NCBI GenBank assembly: GCA_963575645.1
Contig: OY754469.1
Span: forward strand, 18,060,001 to 18,124,000
DNA length: 64,000 nucleotides
Reading direction: 5' to 3'
Origin: Xanthostigma xanthostigma
Lineage: Eukaryota; Arthropoda; Insecta; Raphidioptera; Raphidiidae
Shown: piece after piece, positions 21,360 through 32,242 of the stretch
Layout: each line of letters begins with the position of its first letter
Numbering within the stretch: position 1 is the first letter of the stretch
Position numbers and translations under genes: made by a program
The notes under the pieces: generated by a model
Database searches by the model: none
The model's input: only the letters and a program-made list of their open reading frames with translations
What the model was told of the DNA's origin: nothing

Positions 21360-21600
21360 TATCTTAAATTTCAACTAAGAAGTTAGAATTACAACCATCA
21401 GCCAAACCAAACTCCAACGAAATCCGACAACAAAAAAAAAATCAAATATCAAATACAAAAAAGACAAATCGTCATTCAAAACGACCTGTCCAAATCCAAC
21501 ACTCCAAAACAAAATGCAAAAATATCAGATCGCCAACCAAAACAATCCAATTAAAGCGCAATCCACAAAAATCTTTTTCCAATCTCAAAACAAAATCGCG
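21360..21600 (+). repeat. A/C-skewed, low-G/T region
   Basis: Almost all bases are A or C (CAAACCAAACTCCAACG, CAACCAAAACAATCC and similar). The skew differs sharply from both neighbours and fits a decayed retrotransposon ORF1 or simple compositional drift. Confidence 0.5.
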
Positions 21601-21883
21601 TGTCTAGCATACATGTGGCCGCTGTCACGGCTCGCCGGCCTCATTTAGCTGTATCGCCAACCGATTGCTGTCTGCCCTCCAGACCAGATCGCGACAGAAT
21701 ATGACAACAACGTACTCACTTGCACGCATCACAGTCGACTGGCCTTCTCAGTCCCACTTATTTACTAGCGCGTATTCCGTTTTCAAACATGATCAGTTAT
21801 GTCGTCTGGCGCTCGTCAAAGTCAGATTTTGACTTTTTTATAACATAGGCTCGATATACATTTTTTTCGGGGGCCACCAATTG

Positions 21884-22257
21884 TGAACCGTTACCTACAT
21901 TGCATATCAAACATCCTCCCAAAATTTAGTTTCAATCCATTCATTCGTTTGAAGAAGAAGAAAAAGAAGAAGTCTTTATTTACAATAATATATTTTTCAC
22001 AGCAATGTACAATATATACAGAGGTTTCAGCAGTACTGCTGTAGCCCACTTTAAATAATTTAATTTGGCATATTTTAATTTTGACAAAAAACTAAAAAAA
22101 AAACAACTATGTTATTTGTTTGACATACTTATCGTGTTCACAGACTAACAGACAACAGACAATACCTCAAAACGAAAAAATACTGTAACATTTTGAAAAG
22201 TGAATTTTGATCTAAATTATTACTATTACCTCCACTTGTGGAATTGGAATGGTAAAA
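21884..22257 (-). repeat. R1 dispersed repeat, copy E, interrupted by a LINE tail
   Basis: Minus-strand R1: TTGCATATCAAACATCCTCC and TTTAGTTTCAATCC, then the insertion at 21953-22113, then ATCGTGTTCACAGACTAAC and the terminal block ending GAATTGGAATGGTAAAAT. Confidence 0.75.
21953..22113 (-). mobile_element. LINE 3' end with (TTC)n tail
   Basis: On the minus strand it ends AATAAAGACTTCTTC followed by TTC-type repeats. It carries the phrase GGGCTACAGCAGTACTGCTG upstream. It is flanked by ATTCGTTTGA (21943-21952) and ATTTGTTTGA (22114-22123), a 10-bp target duplication with one mismatch. 5'-truncated to 161 bp, with no coding left. Confidence 0.75.
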
Positions 22258-22785
22258 TCGTGGTTTCTGGGTGGCTGTGGTATAACGACTCACATCATAG
22301 ATGCAGCTATGTAGGTACGCTGGGCTTTAAAGATACATACATAGCTCAACCTCAATGCCTTGGTTCAGCTCTAATCTTGTGCCGGAGCTGAGAATGTGAT
22401 AGAATGTAATAAACATCTTAAACGAGCGTCTTGTTTTCTTCTTTACAAACGTTCACCGCTCCGTACAAACTTTTCAACGTTCTACCTACTTTAATGAAAA
22501 TTGTTTTCACCTTCAATGATGTATTATTTTCATAGTTTTCCACAAGATTTATGAAATTTATTTTTAGCAAATTGTCGTCCTCATAACACGAACAACTTTA
22601 CTCCTTCTTCTTCTACTTAGTTTGTAAGAAACAATTGTTTAAAAGAAATTTATGATAATCGCTCTGAGGTCGGTTGTTACATATTTTGAGTTGTTTTATC
22701 AATCAATATTATATTAGTTAAAGCATTATTAAACTTTTATTTCTGCATTCTTAAATACGAAGGGTTAAGAATAATTTATTTATAT
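22258..22785. other. Unassigned spacer
   Basis: No features were recognised between the R1 copy and the inverted R3 copy. Confidence 0.4.
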
Positions 22786-23255
22786 TAAGGTAGAAGGCGT
22801 TGCACTTCACAAAATATTAATGTCAAAAAACTTACTAATATTTGAAATGAATCCGTTTTTGAACAAATGCAATCTGTTTATTTTAAGACAGAACATACGC
22901 AATCTGTGTAACAGAAAAGGATAACCGATCCGCGTGCGCGATGTATTAGGAAAAATCAAATTATACAGTGTTTATTTCTATTTTTTATGTATAAAAAAAC
23001 TATTTGCGCAAATTCTGTTATAATAAATCTACATAAAATTTTCTACTCTTTCGTTTAAGACAGATTTCGAACCGATTGATTTAAATTGAGCGAAATATAA
23101 GCGAAAAACTATTTTATTTTCAAATGCTTCCCTCTGAGACCAAAATTCAAAAATCCGACTCCGTTAGGATCTGTCCCATGCCATATATTATAAATCGACG
23201 AAAAAACGGTGGCAATCTACAAATTCGGGCGAAGTCTGACCGGGCCGCTAATCAT
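22786..23255 (-). repeat. R3 dispersed repeat, copy 2
   Basis: Inverted relative to copy 1: AAGGCGTTGCACTTCACAAA, AACAAATGCAATCTGTTTA, TTAAGACAGATTTCGAACCG, then TCTGACCGGGCCGCTAAT at the outer end. The closing GGGCCGCTA also ends an R3-like scrap at 54345-54385. Confidence 0.65.
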
Positions 23256-23861
23256 AAATAGAATCACAGGTGCGATTATTGTAGCAGGGAGCACATAACA
23301 ATGTGTTGCTTTTGTTCTGAGGTCGAGTGTTTATGTAAAAGCACAGCCTATATTTATTTAGAGTGCAAAGTGCAGTTATTAAACATTGCATGTACATAAC
23401 ATTACATTAATTCTAATTTGTTCCCATTTTTGCGGATCTGCAACCTGTGACGCTGGTTAGTTTGTTTGTTAAAAGGCAATTTTCCCAAGAAAGTCAGTAC
23501 AATGTTTACGTAAACAAACACTTCATGTATTAATTCGAATTGTGATATTAAGTCGAATTATGTTATTTACTTTTCAATGAAGAAACTTCAGCATATAGAA
23601 GTAAGATACACTAACATTGATTTTCTTTCACTAATTAAATGATATTTCAGAAATGGTGGTTTTGTATTTCACATTGTAATACTTCGTTATTGAAAATTAT
23701 ATTTAATTCTCGTTTGCAATGTATTAATGTAATATATTTAATATGATTTAATCATTATTGAATAATAACTAACTTTTTGAACAATAGAGCATATAAATTT
23801 GCTCATAAATGTTCATTTTCATATACTCCTTAGAATTGACGTATGCAATAAAGACAAATAA
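23256..23861. other. Unassigned spacer
   Basis: No repeat pair or coding feature was seen. Confidence 0.4.
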
Positions 23862-24932
23862 AATTCCAGCCAATTGGGCGACGCGACGGGACCATTCCAA
23901 CTTAAAAAATATTGACATTTTATATAGTATATAATAAAAAAAATAAAATTTCTGATATCGCGTGAGGTGACTCGGGTAATGGCTAGGTATTCAATATGAT
24001 ATTTGCTATTCGTTGCCATAATTACCTCCATAATATGTTCCACGTCATGTAAAAATTAATCAAAGCATGTTTAACTAGTTTTTTTCTGACAGATCTACAA
24101 AACAAAAGAATAGCTGATTTCTTTTAATTTTCAAAATATATCCGGAACTATAAAGTTTAGAAAAAAAATTTTTTCACAATACTTTCTTGAAATAAAATAA
24201 TAATCCGTTTTGAAAAGTATACCATTATTGTATAAAAAACACCGTTATTTTTTTATTTTTTTTTTAATTTTTATTTGTTAACCTGGCAGGCTAACAGACA
24301 ATGAACGTCCAATAACAAGCCTGCTCTCAATAATAATACAATAATTATTATTACAGTTATATAAGAAAAAAAAACAATAAAACAAGAAACATAATTGAAT
24401 AATGTAAAACTTAAATAACCAAAGAGATATTATAATATTCACTATTTATTAATATTTCAAAAAACAGAAATTTGTCTCTTAAAATTTTTAAGAGTGTCCC
24501 CAAAAATATCAATATCCGTTCTATTGTTGATATCGTTGAAAATGTACGCCATTCTGAAAAGCGGAGAGTTAAAGGCATATTTGGTCGTGACTGAGGACAA
24601 ATAAAATAGTTCTCTATTCCTAGTGTGGTAGATTGAGGCAGATAAATAAAATTTCGCTAGTAGCATATATCTCTTCTGCGCATGCGCCGATTATCCCCAA
24701 AAACAATTAGGCTCGTCATATTTGGATATCAAATAACCTCCCAAAATTTGGTTTCAATACGCTCATCCGTTTGACCTGTATCGTGTTCATAGACTAACAG
24801 ACTAGATTCGGAGGACCTCAAAACGAAAATATATTGTAAAATTTTTGAAAAGTGATTTTTGATCTAAACTAGTACCATTCCCCACTTGTGGGTTGGAATA
24901 GTAAAATTAAATCGAAAAAATATTGAATTGGT
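23862..24932 (-). repeat. R1 dispersed repeat, copy F, interrupted by a LINE fragment
   Basis: The most complete R1 copy. It runs from AATTCCAGCCAATTGGGCG at its low-coordinate end to CCATTCCCCACTTGTGGG at its high-coordinate end. It faces copy G head-to-head with only about 15-20 bp between their ends. A LINE 3' fragment separates its two halves at about 24247-24664. Confidence 0.8.
24247..24666 (-). pseudogene. LINE ORF2 C-terminal fragment (5'-truncated)
   Basis: The minus-strand frame 24457-24666 ends in a run with ELFYLSSVTTKYAFNSPLF, RMAYIFNDINNRTDIDIFG and TLKNFKRQI. This is the characteristic carboxy end of reverse transcriptase ORF2 proteins in insect non-LTR retrotransposons (the basic, Asn/Asp-rich tail with an FK(R/K) motif). 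Everything upstream, including the RT core, is missing. A minus-strand A-rich tail lies at 24247-24270. No target duplication was seen. The sequence is inserted at the CGTTAT/AGCATAT position of R1. Confidence 0.6.
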
Positions 24933-24945
24933 GAAGTGATGAACT

Positions 24946-25838
24946 TTTACCATTCCAACCCACAAGTGAGGAATGGTACTAGTTTAGATCAAAAATCACT
25001 TTTCCAAAATTTTACAATATCTTTTCGTTTTGAGGTGTCCCGAATCCAAAAAACGTATTTTTGGAAAAACTCTGTGCGTCTGTTAGTCGGTTAGTCAGTG
25101 AACACGATACAGGTCAAACGGATGAGCGAATTGAAATCAAATTGTATGGGAGGATGGGCATGCGCAGAAGAGATATACTATGCTATAACGGTGTTTTTAT
25201 ATAATAATGGTCTACTTTGCATAACGGCTTATTATTCTATTTATTTTTTCTAGAAAGTTTCTTAACTTTATAGTTTCGGAAATATTGTGAAAATAAAAAA
25301 AAATCAGCCACTCTTTGTATTATGGATCTGTCAGAAATAAACTAGTTCGGCATGCTTTGATTAATTTTACATGACGTGAAACATATTATGTAGGTAACAA
25401 TGGCAACGAATAGCAAATATCATATTGAATACTAGCTATTACCCGCGTCACCTCACGCGATATCAGAAATGTTATTTTCTTTATTATATACTATATCAAA
25501 TGTCAACATTTAGAAGTTGGAATGGACCTGTCGTCCAATTGGCTGGAATTAGAACGGTTTCCAAAGAATTATTTTACCAGATCTCATCATATCCTCACCG
25601 AATGTCAAGCATATGCCTACAATAGAATACAACTCCCCGCTCAACTTCAAGACATCCTCAGTGACAACAGAGAAAATATTGAAAAATTATTCCAGTTCTT
25701 AAAAAATACCGACCTCTTTAACAAAATCTAAGCAACAGTTAAACCTCGTTACTTTCAGCAACCTACTTCATACTTACAGCTAATGGCCTTGCTGCCGAAG
25801 CCTCATAATATATAAAAAAAAAAAAAAATTACCAGATC
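24946..25838 (+). repeat. R1 dispersed repeat, copy G, with LINE insertion at its right edge
   Basis: Starts ACCATTCCAACCCACAAGTG and follows R1 through GATGAGCGAATTGAAATC, GGGCATGCGCAGAAG, GCATGCTTTGATTAATTTT and CACCTCACGCGATATCAG, to AAGTTGGAATGGACC and CAATTGGCTGGAATT near 25547. The 25584-25828 LINE lies just beyond that end. Confidence 0.75.
25584..25828 (+). mobile_element. LINE 3' fragment with poly(A) and 10-bp target duplication
   Basis: The coding remnant 25584-25731 reads TECQAYAYNRIQLPAQLQ and later ENIEKLFQFLKNTDLFNKI before a stop. This resembles the extreme C-terminus of RNase H-bearing insect LINEs. It is followed by about 80 bp of 3' UTR and a ~16-A tail. TTACCAGATC is present on both sides (25574-25583 and 25829-25838). 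The short length and clean tail indicate a truncated target-primed insertion. Confidence 0.75.
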
Positions 25839-26613
25839 AAGAATATTGGCATGTGAAATTTAAAAAAAAATGACACAAAATTAATTAGATACTTCAAACT
25901 TTTCATTTATAATAAGTCATTTAGATATGAAAATAATAATTAAACAGGCAGGTATTTATATTTCGAGTAACCACAGTTTTTACCTTTCGAGGAGTTTCTT
26001 TCTGCTCTTTAATGTGTTCAGAAATGTTTTGTAAAAAATTAGTTATTACGCGCGGGACATTAAATTTTAAGTGAAAAATCGGGATGTCTAGCAAAACTGA
26101 ATCAGTTGTGTTTCTAAAATAAGGCAACTTTGTATTGTATACTCAGATTTATAATAGATATAGAAATTTAAAATGAACATTGATATGTCACGTAGGTCAT
26201 ACAATATATTATTATGTACTGAAACGTGTGGGTGTTGACAATAGCAACCGTGTTCTATTTATGTATTGTCGGTAACATTGCTTAATTTCCTATCTCATCA
26301 AAATAAATTGATGTTCATTGTTATTAGCTGTCTAGTTGCGAATGTGCGAGGGAACGTTCTGGGCGCTGCGTTCGTAGTCAACGTAATGTGTATTGCGTTT
26401 TATAGGTTCAATAGGCGAACTCTAAAAAATTATTTGGACAGAAAAGACACGAATTATATTTTCATTGTTGCTTATAGACGCTCGGTAACTAAGGTGATTA
26501 ACGTTTAATTACATCAAATTACTATAAACGACGTTGCAAAACAAACAGCCATGAGCAAAGCTGAGATTTGAGTCCACGACAGTGGAAATTAATATTATTC
26601 CGATATCGTTATT
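25839..26613. other. Unassigned spacer
   Basis: Frames at 25921-26127 (minus) and 26266-26508 (plus) have no recognisable domain. No paired repeats were found. Confidence 0.4.
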
Positions 26614-27200
26614 AGTCCAGTCAATGAATGACCCAAAAGGGGGTGTAGAGTGCGTGAGCAGGGACCTAAGCGATTCTTTCAGAAACTTGTCAGGGTGCTT
26701 AGGGAGTGAACATACAAAAATCCTGATGTTTAGGAGGTGAGCCGGTGGGAGGGAGACACCACAAAGCAGGTTCAACTTTTGGGGTTTTTTCTCTACAAAT
26801 TCCTCTAAATGAATTTCTTTCCCAAATGAATAGTTTAGACGTAATGAAGGAGAATGTTTGATGAAAAATGTGAGAGTTAAAAATTTGTTTTTGGAAAACT
26901 AACTTTATGGAGCGTGTAGCTCAAAACCGGTAGAGAATTTCAAAAAAGTGTATAGAATGAAAGTTGTGAAAAATATTATGAGCTTTCATCTGGAAGAAGA
27001 CTCTTTTCCCTACGACGTACCGTTTTTTGAGATCCAAGCTAAAACCCCAAAAGTGGTAAGTTTTTTGTGCCGCCCTTCCTCCGGCTAAGGTCCTAAGCGT
27101 CAGGAATTTTGGTATGTTCACTCCCTAAGCACCCTGAATAATTTTCTGAATGAATCGCTTAGGGCCCTCACGTACTCTCAACTCCTTTGTTGACTGGACT
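26614..27200. repeat. Foldback element, ~125-bp arms (family FB-1, copy 1)
   Basis: The left arm about 26614-26740 and right arm about 27072-27200 are inverted. Shared landmarks are AGTCCAGTCAA, CCTAAGCGATTC, CAGGGTGCTTAGGGAGTGAA and AGCCGG(T/A)GG. The centre has a phrase about TACGACGTACCGTTTTTTGAG and TATGAGCTTTCAT, shared loosely with 34961-35390. No target duplication was identified. Class unknown. Confidence 0.7.
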
Positions 27201-27227
27201 CTATGTGATATCAAAATATAGTGAATT

Positions 27228-27545
27228 TCAGTTAAAACGAACATAGCGGATTTTGTTTATTTGGTGGTTATGGAAATCATCAAGAGTTACTTCCATTATT
27301 GTCCTTTTAATTTGGTCAATATTTTCTAATTCTTTAGTAAATACTATTGTTTTCATAAAATCATTGAGAAATAAGTCTGGGACTAGTGTATTTTTCCTTC
27401 AGGAGAAAGGAAGAAAGGCGGTATTTAAGAACTCCATAACTTGTATCAGACGCCAGAAAGCGGTCTTCATAGTTGGCATACGAACCTTCCTTGAGTCCCA
27501 GTTCTATGTTGAATTTGATGTGGAACGATTTTCTGTGATGTATTA
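27228..27545 (-). pseudogene. Uncharacterised coding-like stretch with one frameshift
   Basis: Reading the minus strand from 27545 down gives about 60 protein-like residues (starting around KSFHIKFNIELGLKEGSYA) that hit TGA at the phrase ctcaatgattttatg. The +1 frame continues at that point as LNDFMKTIVFTKELENIDQ and runs to a stop at 27228-27230. Both halves have the charged, non-repetitive make-up of real protein, and the join suggests a single-base loss. A stop lies just upstream, so the 5' boundary may be a splice acceptor or a truncation. I do not recognise the family. Lying next to a foldback element, it may be TE-derived. A decayed host exon is the alternative. Confidence 0.4.
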
Positions 27546-29040
27546 ATAATTTTCATAGCTACCATATCAACAAGTTTCGGAGCTAGAAGACACACAGAAT
27601 ACATAATATAGTGAGAAAAACACGGTTATTACGTTTGAACCCTTTAAGAACGAATCTTTAAAAAGGGATACAGTTCACTTTCTTGTCTTAGAGTTGATTA
27701 TAAAATAAAGATACAAAAATCAATAATTAATTAATAAAATGTGATAAACTTGTTTTACTTTCTACGTTCCGGACTAAAATGTTTTAATATTATTGCAATA
27801 CTGATCTACCTTAAGATACATACTTTAAATAGCGTTATTTGAAATTATAACGCGATGGTAAAACGAAGACAATAATTATTTTATCACTTTTGAAGACATG
27901 TCGATTGATTTTTTAACGCTGGTTTAATTTTAATTTTTTTTATTTTTAATACGATTCACCGTTTCACTGCAATTATCATCCGCAGATTCGCAATTCGATG
28001 CGGATTATTTGCACAGCTATATTTTGTAAATAAAAACAAATATTTGAGAAGTGTATCTTTTTTGTTAACTCCCAAATTGTAAATAATAAGATCCTTTGTA
28101 CGCATCCCTTTGCTATACACACATTGTGCAATATCTACTATTCTGAATGTTTGGCTAAAATCCAAGCAAGCTCTTATCAACTAATGGTTTTACGTTGTTT
28201 TGTTCAACGAGCCAGATATTTTTTGTTCTTTAAAAAACAGCGTCTTAAATTTATACAACTAAATTCTGGTCTGTTTATCACGCCACATAATGGGTTTTGT
28301 TTTAAAATTGAAATAAATGTGAGCTAATTTTGACACAACGATTAAAATACGGAGTGGAACATAATAATTGTTAATGAATGTTTATTCTTGGAAAAAGTTT
28401 GTTTAGAACGATATTTCTCAAATTGGGCGATACCGTCCCTCTAGGAACGCTGGAACATTCCAAGGAGTGTCAGTATTTAATGTAAGCATCAATATCTTAT
28501 TGCACTATGTTTCATAGGCAGAATAGTATAGACACCTACAAAAAAGACGCATCACTTCATCTTTCTGTTTATTCGTATAAAGAAGGTAGATTTCTAAGGG
28601 AGATGAATACTTTTTTTCTGAAAAGGGAGCAGCAGACCAAATAATTTTGGGAATCTCTGGTCTGAAACGACTTTCATTCGTAAAATCTCCTAAACCTGAC
28701 TGACACATTAGATCCGACAGTGTCGAGGACTCGAGGGTACATAATTATAAAATTAACATGTAAATCAGTAGGGTTAATAACTGAAAATAGAAATATAACA
28801 GAAAATTATTTGTGGTTTGCATGTAATTATGTTTTTATTAAAACACTTAACTTAGCGTTTGTTTATGTTGCAAATTCCATATTTTCATTTATTAATCGTA
28901 ATCGTATAACAATAATCGTTTTGTTACAATGAGAATATTATGATGTTGAGAAAAAGAAGAATTAATCATCAGTAATCCTATTTTTGCCCACGTTTTGTTT
29001 ACTTCTTGTGCACACATTTTTGCCATTTCTTTCCGTTAAA
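27546..29040. other. Unassigned interval
   Basis: Several frames of 60-75 residues on both strands without domain character. No repeat pair was found. Confidence 0.4.
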
Positions 29041-29365
29041 TCTATACAAATAAATAAAATTGAAGTGTCTGTTTTAATGTCAAAATAACAGCTTTTTACT
29101 AAATGCATATGAAAGTATGTATACGGTAGTGATAACAAAAAACAATTTTTAAAATTTTTGCCTGTTTGTTTATTCCGACTAATCTCCGAAACGACTGAAC
29201 TGATTTTGACAGATAGCTGATGTTTTAAGGAGTAACTTAGGCTACTTTCTTATAGAAAGAGTAAGAGGTCCGCACAAAAAATAAAACCCCATGAAATTGT
29301 GAACAAAATTCGATTCAAATAGGGAAGTATTGTTACGTACTGCGTAGCGAGCGGGTATCCGCTAG
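29041..29365 (+). mobile_element. Helitron-like non-autonomous element, copy 2 (325 bp)
   Basis: Starts TCTATACAAATAAATAAAA after an A and ends AGCGGGTATCCGCTAG before a T, which fits A^TC...CTAG^T. The end can form AGCGG-GTAT-CCGCT, a 5-bp hairpin, as Helitron 3' ends do. The internal sequence matches copy 1 at 13355-13629. No Rep or helicase is encoded, so it would depend on an autonomous relative. Confidence 0.65.
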
Positions 29366-29386
29366 TCTGTAATATAAGTACCTTAA

Positions 29387-29917
29387 CCCCTTCGGACCCG
29401 AGTTTTATTATTTTGAAACAAACAAATATTTTTTAGGGTGTTGGGCTCTTTGGGGTGTATCTAATTAAGGTATATTCAGCGAAAAACTAAATTTAACATT
29501 AACAGAATTTTGGAAAATCCTTTGTCTATTGAAATGGACAACAGTTCTAAGATGTTTATTTTTTACGGTAGTCACTAATATATTTTTTATAAAAGTACCT
29601 ATAATAAATGTGTGATTTTTTAAATATAAAAGTGATAGAAAAAGTGTGGTCTACAAGAAAAATAAATTCTCATAAAAAAATATGTCAGTTATACTAATTA
29701 ATACACAATCAGAATGTACGCTTTTATCGGCTATGCGTGAATCCATGATTTCAGGTCACCACTTGACTCGATATTTCGCCTACCCACATAATATTTCTTT
29801 ATCTCAGATAAGCCACAACCACAATGCAATGTTTATATTTGGTATTTTATTACGTTGATCTAAATTACACGCGTAAGAATAGTATGTCCATTGAAATGAC
29901 TACCAGGACCAAAGGGG
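29387..29917. mobile_element. piggyBac-like non-autonomous element (531 bp)
   Basis: Flanked by TTAA on both sides (29383-29386 and 29918-29921). The ends are CCCCTTCGGACCC and the complement of CCCCTTTGGTCCTGG. The TTAA duplication with a CCC start is the piggyBac signature. A subterminal phrase (TTGAAATGGACAAC on the left, CCATTGAAATGACTACC on the right) occurs near both ends in the same orientation. No transposase coding remains. Confidence 0.75.
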
Positions 29918-29921
29918 TTAA

Positions 29922-30639
29922 ATTAGTTTACTCCGAATTCTCTATTCATTGATATAAATTCAAGGATTATTTTTATAGAGAAATATTAAATTACGTAATT
30001 ATTGTAAATCATAATGTTTTCAAGTCCAAAGAAAATACCAGTTCTCTATTTTTCGCTATTATACACATGTACCATAAGTAACGAAAGTGAAAAAAAAATA
30101 ATCCCGGGTAAGAAGGCAAATCTAAAGAGAAATGTGAAGTAGATTTGTTGTATAGTTGTGATATTACGTCATTAGTGTTTCCTTTTAGAGACTCGAGGTT
30201 GTCTCCACCGAGCCGGAAAATCCGTATCTACAGGCCAAGCAACTATCTGTTAAGGGAAATCGTCACAGTCACAGCTATAAGCTGAAATGTCTTCCAAAAT
30301 GCACAGTGAAGGTAATATTGCATGACGTACATAATATGTATGTGTAGTCGGCAGGGTTGTACAGAAAATCGTATTGAAAAAATGCAGTCGTTCTTCCAGA
30401 AAAAATATTTATTAACGAGCTAAGAACCATTGAGATGTCGTTATTTATATTCATGTTACCATAGTTCTAGTCTAGGAGCCAGCGACAGGTTTTTTGTACC
30501 AATTTCCTTATGGCTCAATGACTCGTAAAATGCTCTAGACAGTTGTACTATGTAGCATCGTGGCTGTCAGTTGCGGCACTATCGGTGGAATAGACAACTG
30601 AAGCCTCCCACGCACTGTAAAAACGATATTTTTAAAGTG
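29922..30639. other. Unassigned spacer
   Basis: No repeat pairs or domains. 30181-30260 is a little richer in GC, with no convincing exon. Confidence 0.4.
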
Positions 30640-30644
30640 AAACT

Positions 30645-30800
30645 TTTATTCTATCGCCCCGAATTTTTCTGGCCGTCTGTTGCATGTCGCATTACAGGCG
30701 GCCGCGGAGTAGGGATAAAGTGAAAGGCGCTCGGAGTAGGCGCTCGGTAGAGCAGCCAAGGCCAATATGGCGGCGCCCATGGTTAGCATCAGCTGACCGT
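30645..30800 (+). promoter_or_regulatory. GC-rich, CpG-containing patch, possible promoter
   Basis: A sharp local rise in G, C and CpG (GGCGGCCGCGGAGTAGGG, GGCGCTCGG twice) in an AT-rich window, containing GGCCAATATGGCGGCGCCC. That phrase combines a CCAAT element with an ATGGCGG motif of the YY1/Pho type. ATCAGTC, close to the insect initiator TCAGT, lies about 50 bp downstream near 30821. A short ATG frame at 30909 (MDKCLQFNTYNPVKVSLAS) follows. These traits suit the promoter or first exon of a housekeeping-type gene whose other exons lie outside or were not recognised. It could also be a repeat fragment. Confidence 0.35.
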
Positions 30801-30919
30801 GTAGTATGTATAACACATAATCAGTCTGTCATGCGGGCAAGTGCTGTACAGTGTTTACATGTTTTTATTCGTGTATTCGTATGAATATTGTTGTTTATAA
30901 TTAATCGTGATGGATAAGT

Positions 30920-31835
30920 GTCTACAATTCAACACCTACAATCCAGTAAAAGTTTCACTTGCGTCGTGGTTTCTTAAAACCACACAACTGTTTTTTTTTA
31001 TCATTACCTATCGATTGAAAATTTGTTAAACGATAGTTATTAATGATCTTTTATAAAAAATAAACGTCAGCTGGCTATACGTGCCTGTTGAGGGAGTCAC
31101 ACTGCGAGGTACAATAAAAAAATCTGTTCTAGTGCAAATCTAACCTTTGAATTATACTGAAAATCAATCTTTGTTTAAAAAAAGATTGATATTGATTATG
31201 ATTATTGGACGTGAACACAACATGAAGAATACTGAAAATTATTTTTTCGTCGAAAACAATCTTAAAGTTTTTGATTTTTTACAGATGTCATGGCCAATTC
31301 CTCCTACAAAATTGATGGAGGGGTGTTTTCGAGATAATAATAAGTATCAGACTATTTATTTTTTCAGGTTGGTATTTTATTCAGCAACGAACAATGGATA
31401 TCCCTGATGTTGCATGTTTTGCGTAAGATACATAATACAGAGCTTCACGTAATAATGTCTACGAATTCCTGACAACGCTTTTCTCGGGATTAAAGTTTTG
31501 TAAACACAGACATCGAATTAAAATAAAATGTATTTGCATTAAAATGTCAAACGAGGAACAAGATAAATTATGCGAAAACATTCCTTTTAAACATTTGCAA
31601 ACAATTTTATTCCGGAACAGTTGGAATAATAATTATCTCCGTGCCGCTGCATCTTGAAAGTATTTTTTGTAATTTAGTAAATTTTATGTAAAAAAAAAAA
31701 TTCCAATTTACGACAGGGCTTAATAAGACATTTCCATTACAGAATATCTGTTAAGACAAGATTTAATATAAAGATTCATGATACAAAAACATAACATTAT
31801 GTATATTAAACAAAACAGAAAATAGCATATTACAC
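30920..31835. other. Unassigned interval
   Basis: A plus-strand frame at 31147-31407 lacks recognisable domains and an ATG start. If the GC-rich patch upstream is a promoter, this could be intron. Nothing in the sequence proves it. Confidence 0.35.
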
Positions 31836-31930
31836 CACAAGGGCAGAAAGGTTAGGATTTTTGCACTGCGTCGGCTTGCTTCGGCCATCATGACACGCAG
31901 TTCAAGACTGTCAAACCTTCTGCCCGTGTG
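31836..31930. repeat. Short palindromic MITE-like unit
   Basis: CACAAGGGCAGAAAGGTT at the left and its near complement AACCTTCTGCCCGTG at the right enclose about 60 bp with GCGTCGGCTTGCTTCGGCC. A related phrase, TTGGACTTTCTGCCTTAA, occurs at about 32171. The phrase CGGTCGAAAGTACG is repeated at about 31951 and 32113, so 31836-32200 is probably a larger composite repeat. Confidence 0.6.
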
Positions 31931-32242
31931 CTGTATACTTCTTTATACTTCGGTCGAAAGTACGCTTATTAATTACATAAAAACTGATGAATTCCAAGCA
32001 AGCAAGCAACTGTGAAGTTATACGTAAAAAAACGAATGACAGCTGTTCGCGACTATTGGCTGGCGGCAGTCTCATGAATCGGTGTACGTGATAACTATTT
32101 TTCTTTATAGCCGGTCGAAAGTACGTACTTCTGGCACCGATGGGTGTAGGTAATCCCATCGACGATAAATGTTGGACTTTCTGCCTTAAAATTGAAGCCG
32201 AGGTATGATGAAAACACAATTTCATTATCGACATCATCAGGT

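Noticed and set aside
29041..29365. SINE
   Set aside because: No A and B boxes. The A^TC start, CTAG^T end and terminal hairpin fit a Helitron-like element better, though the class is not certain.
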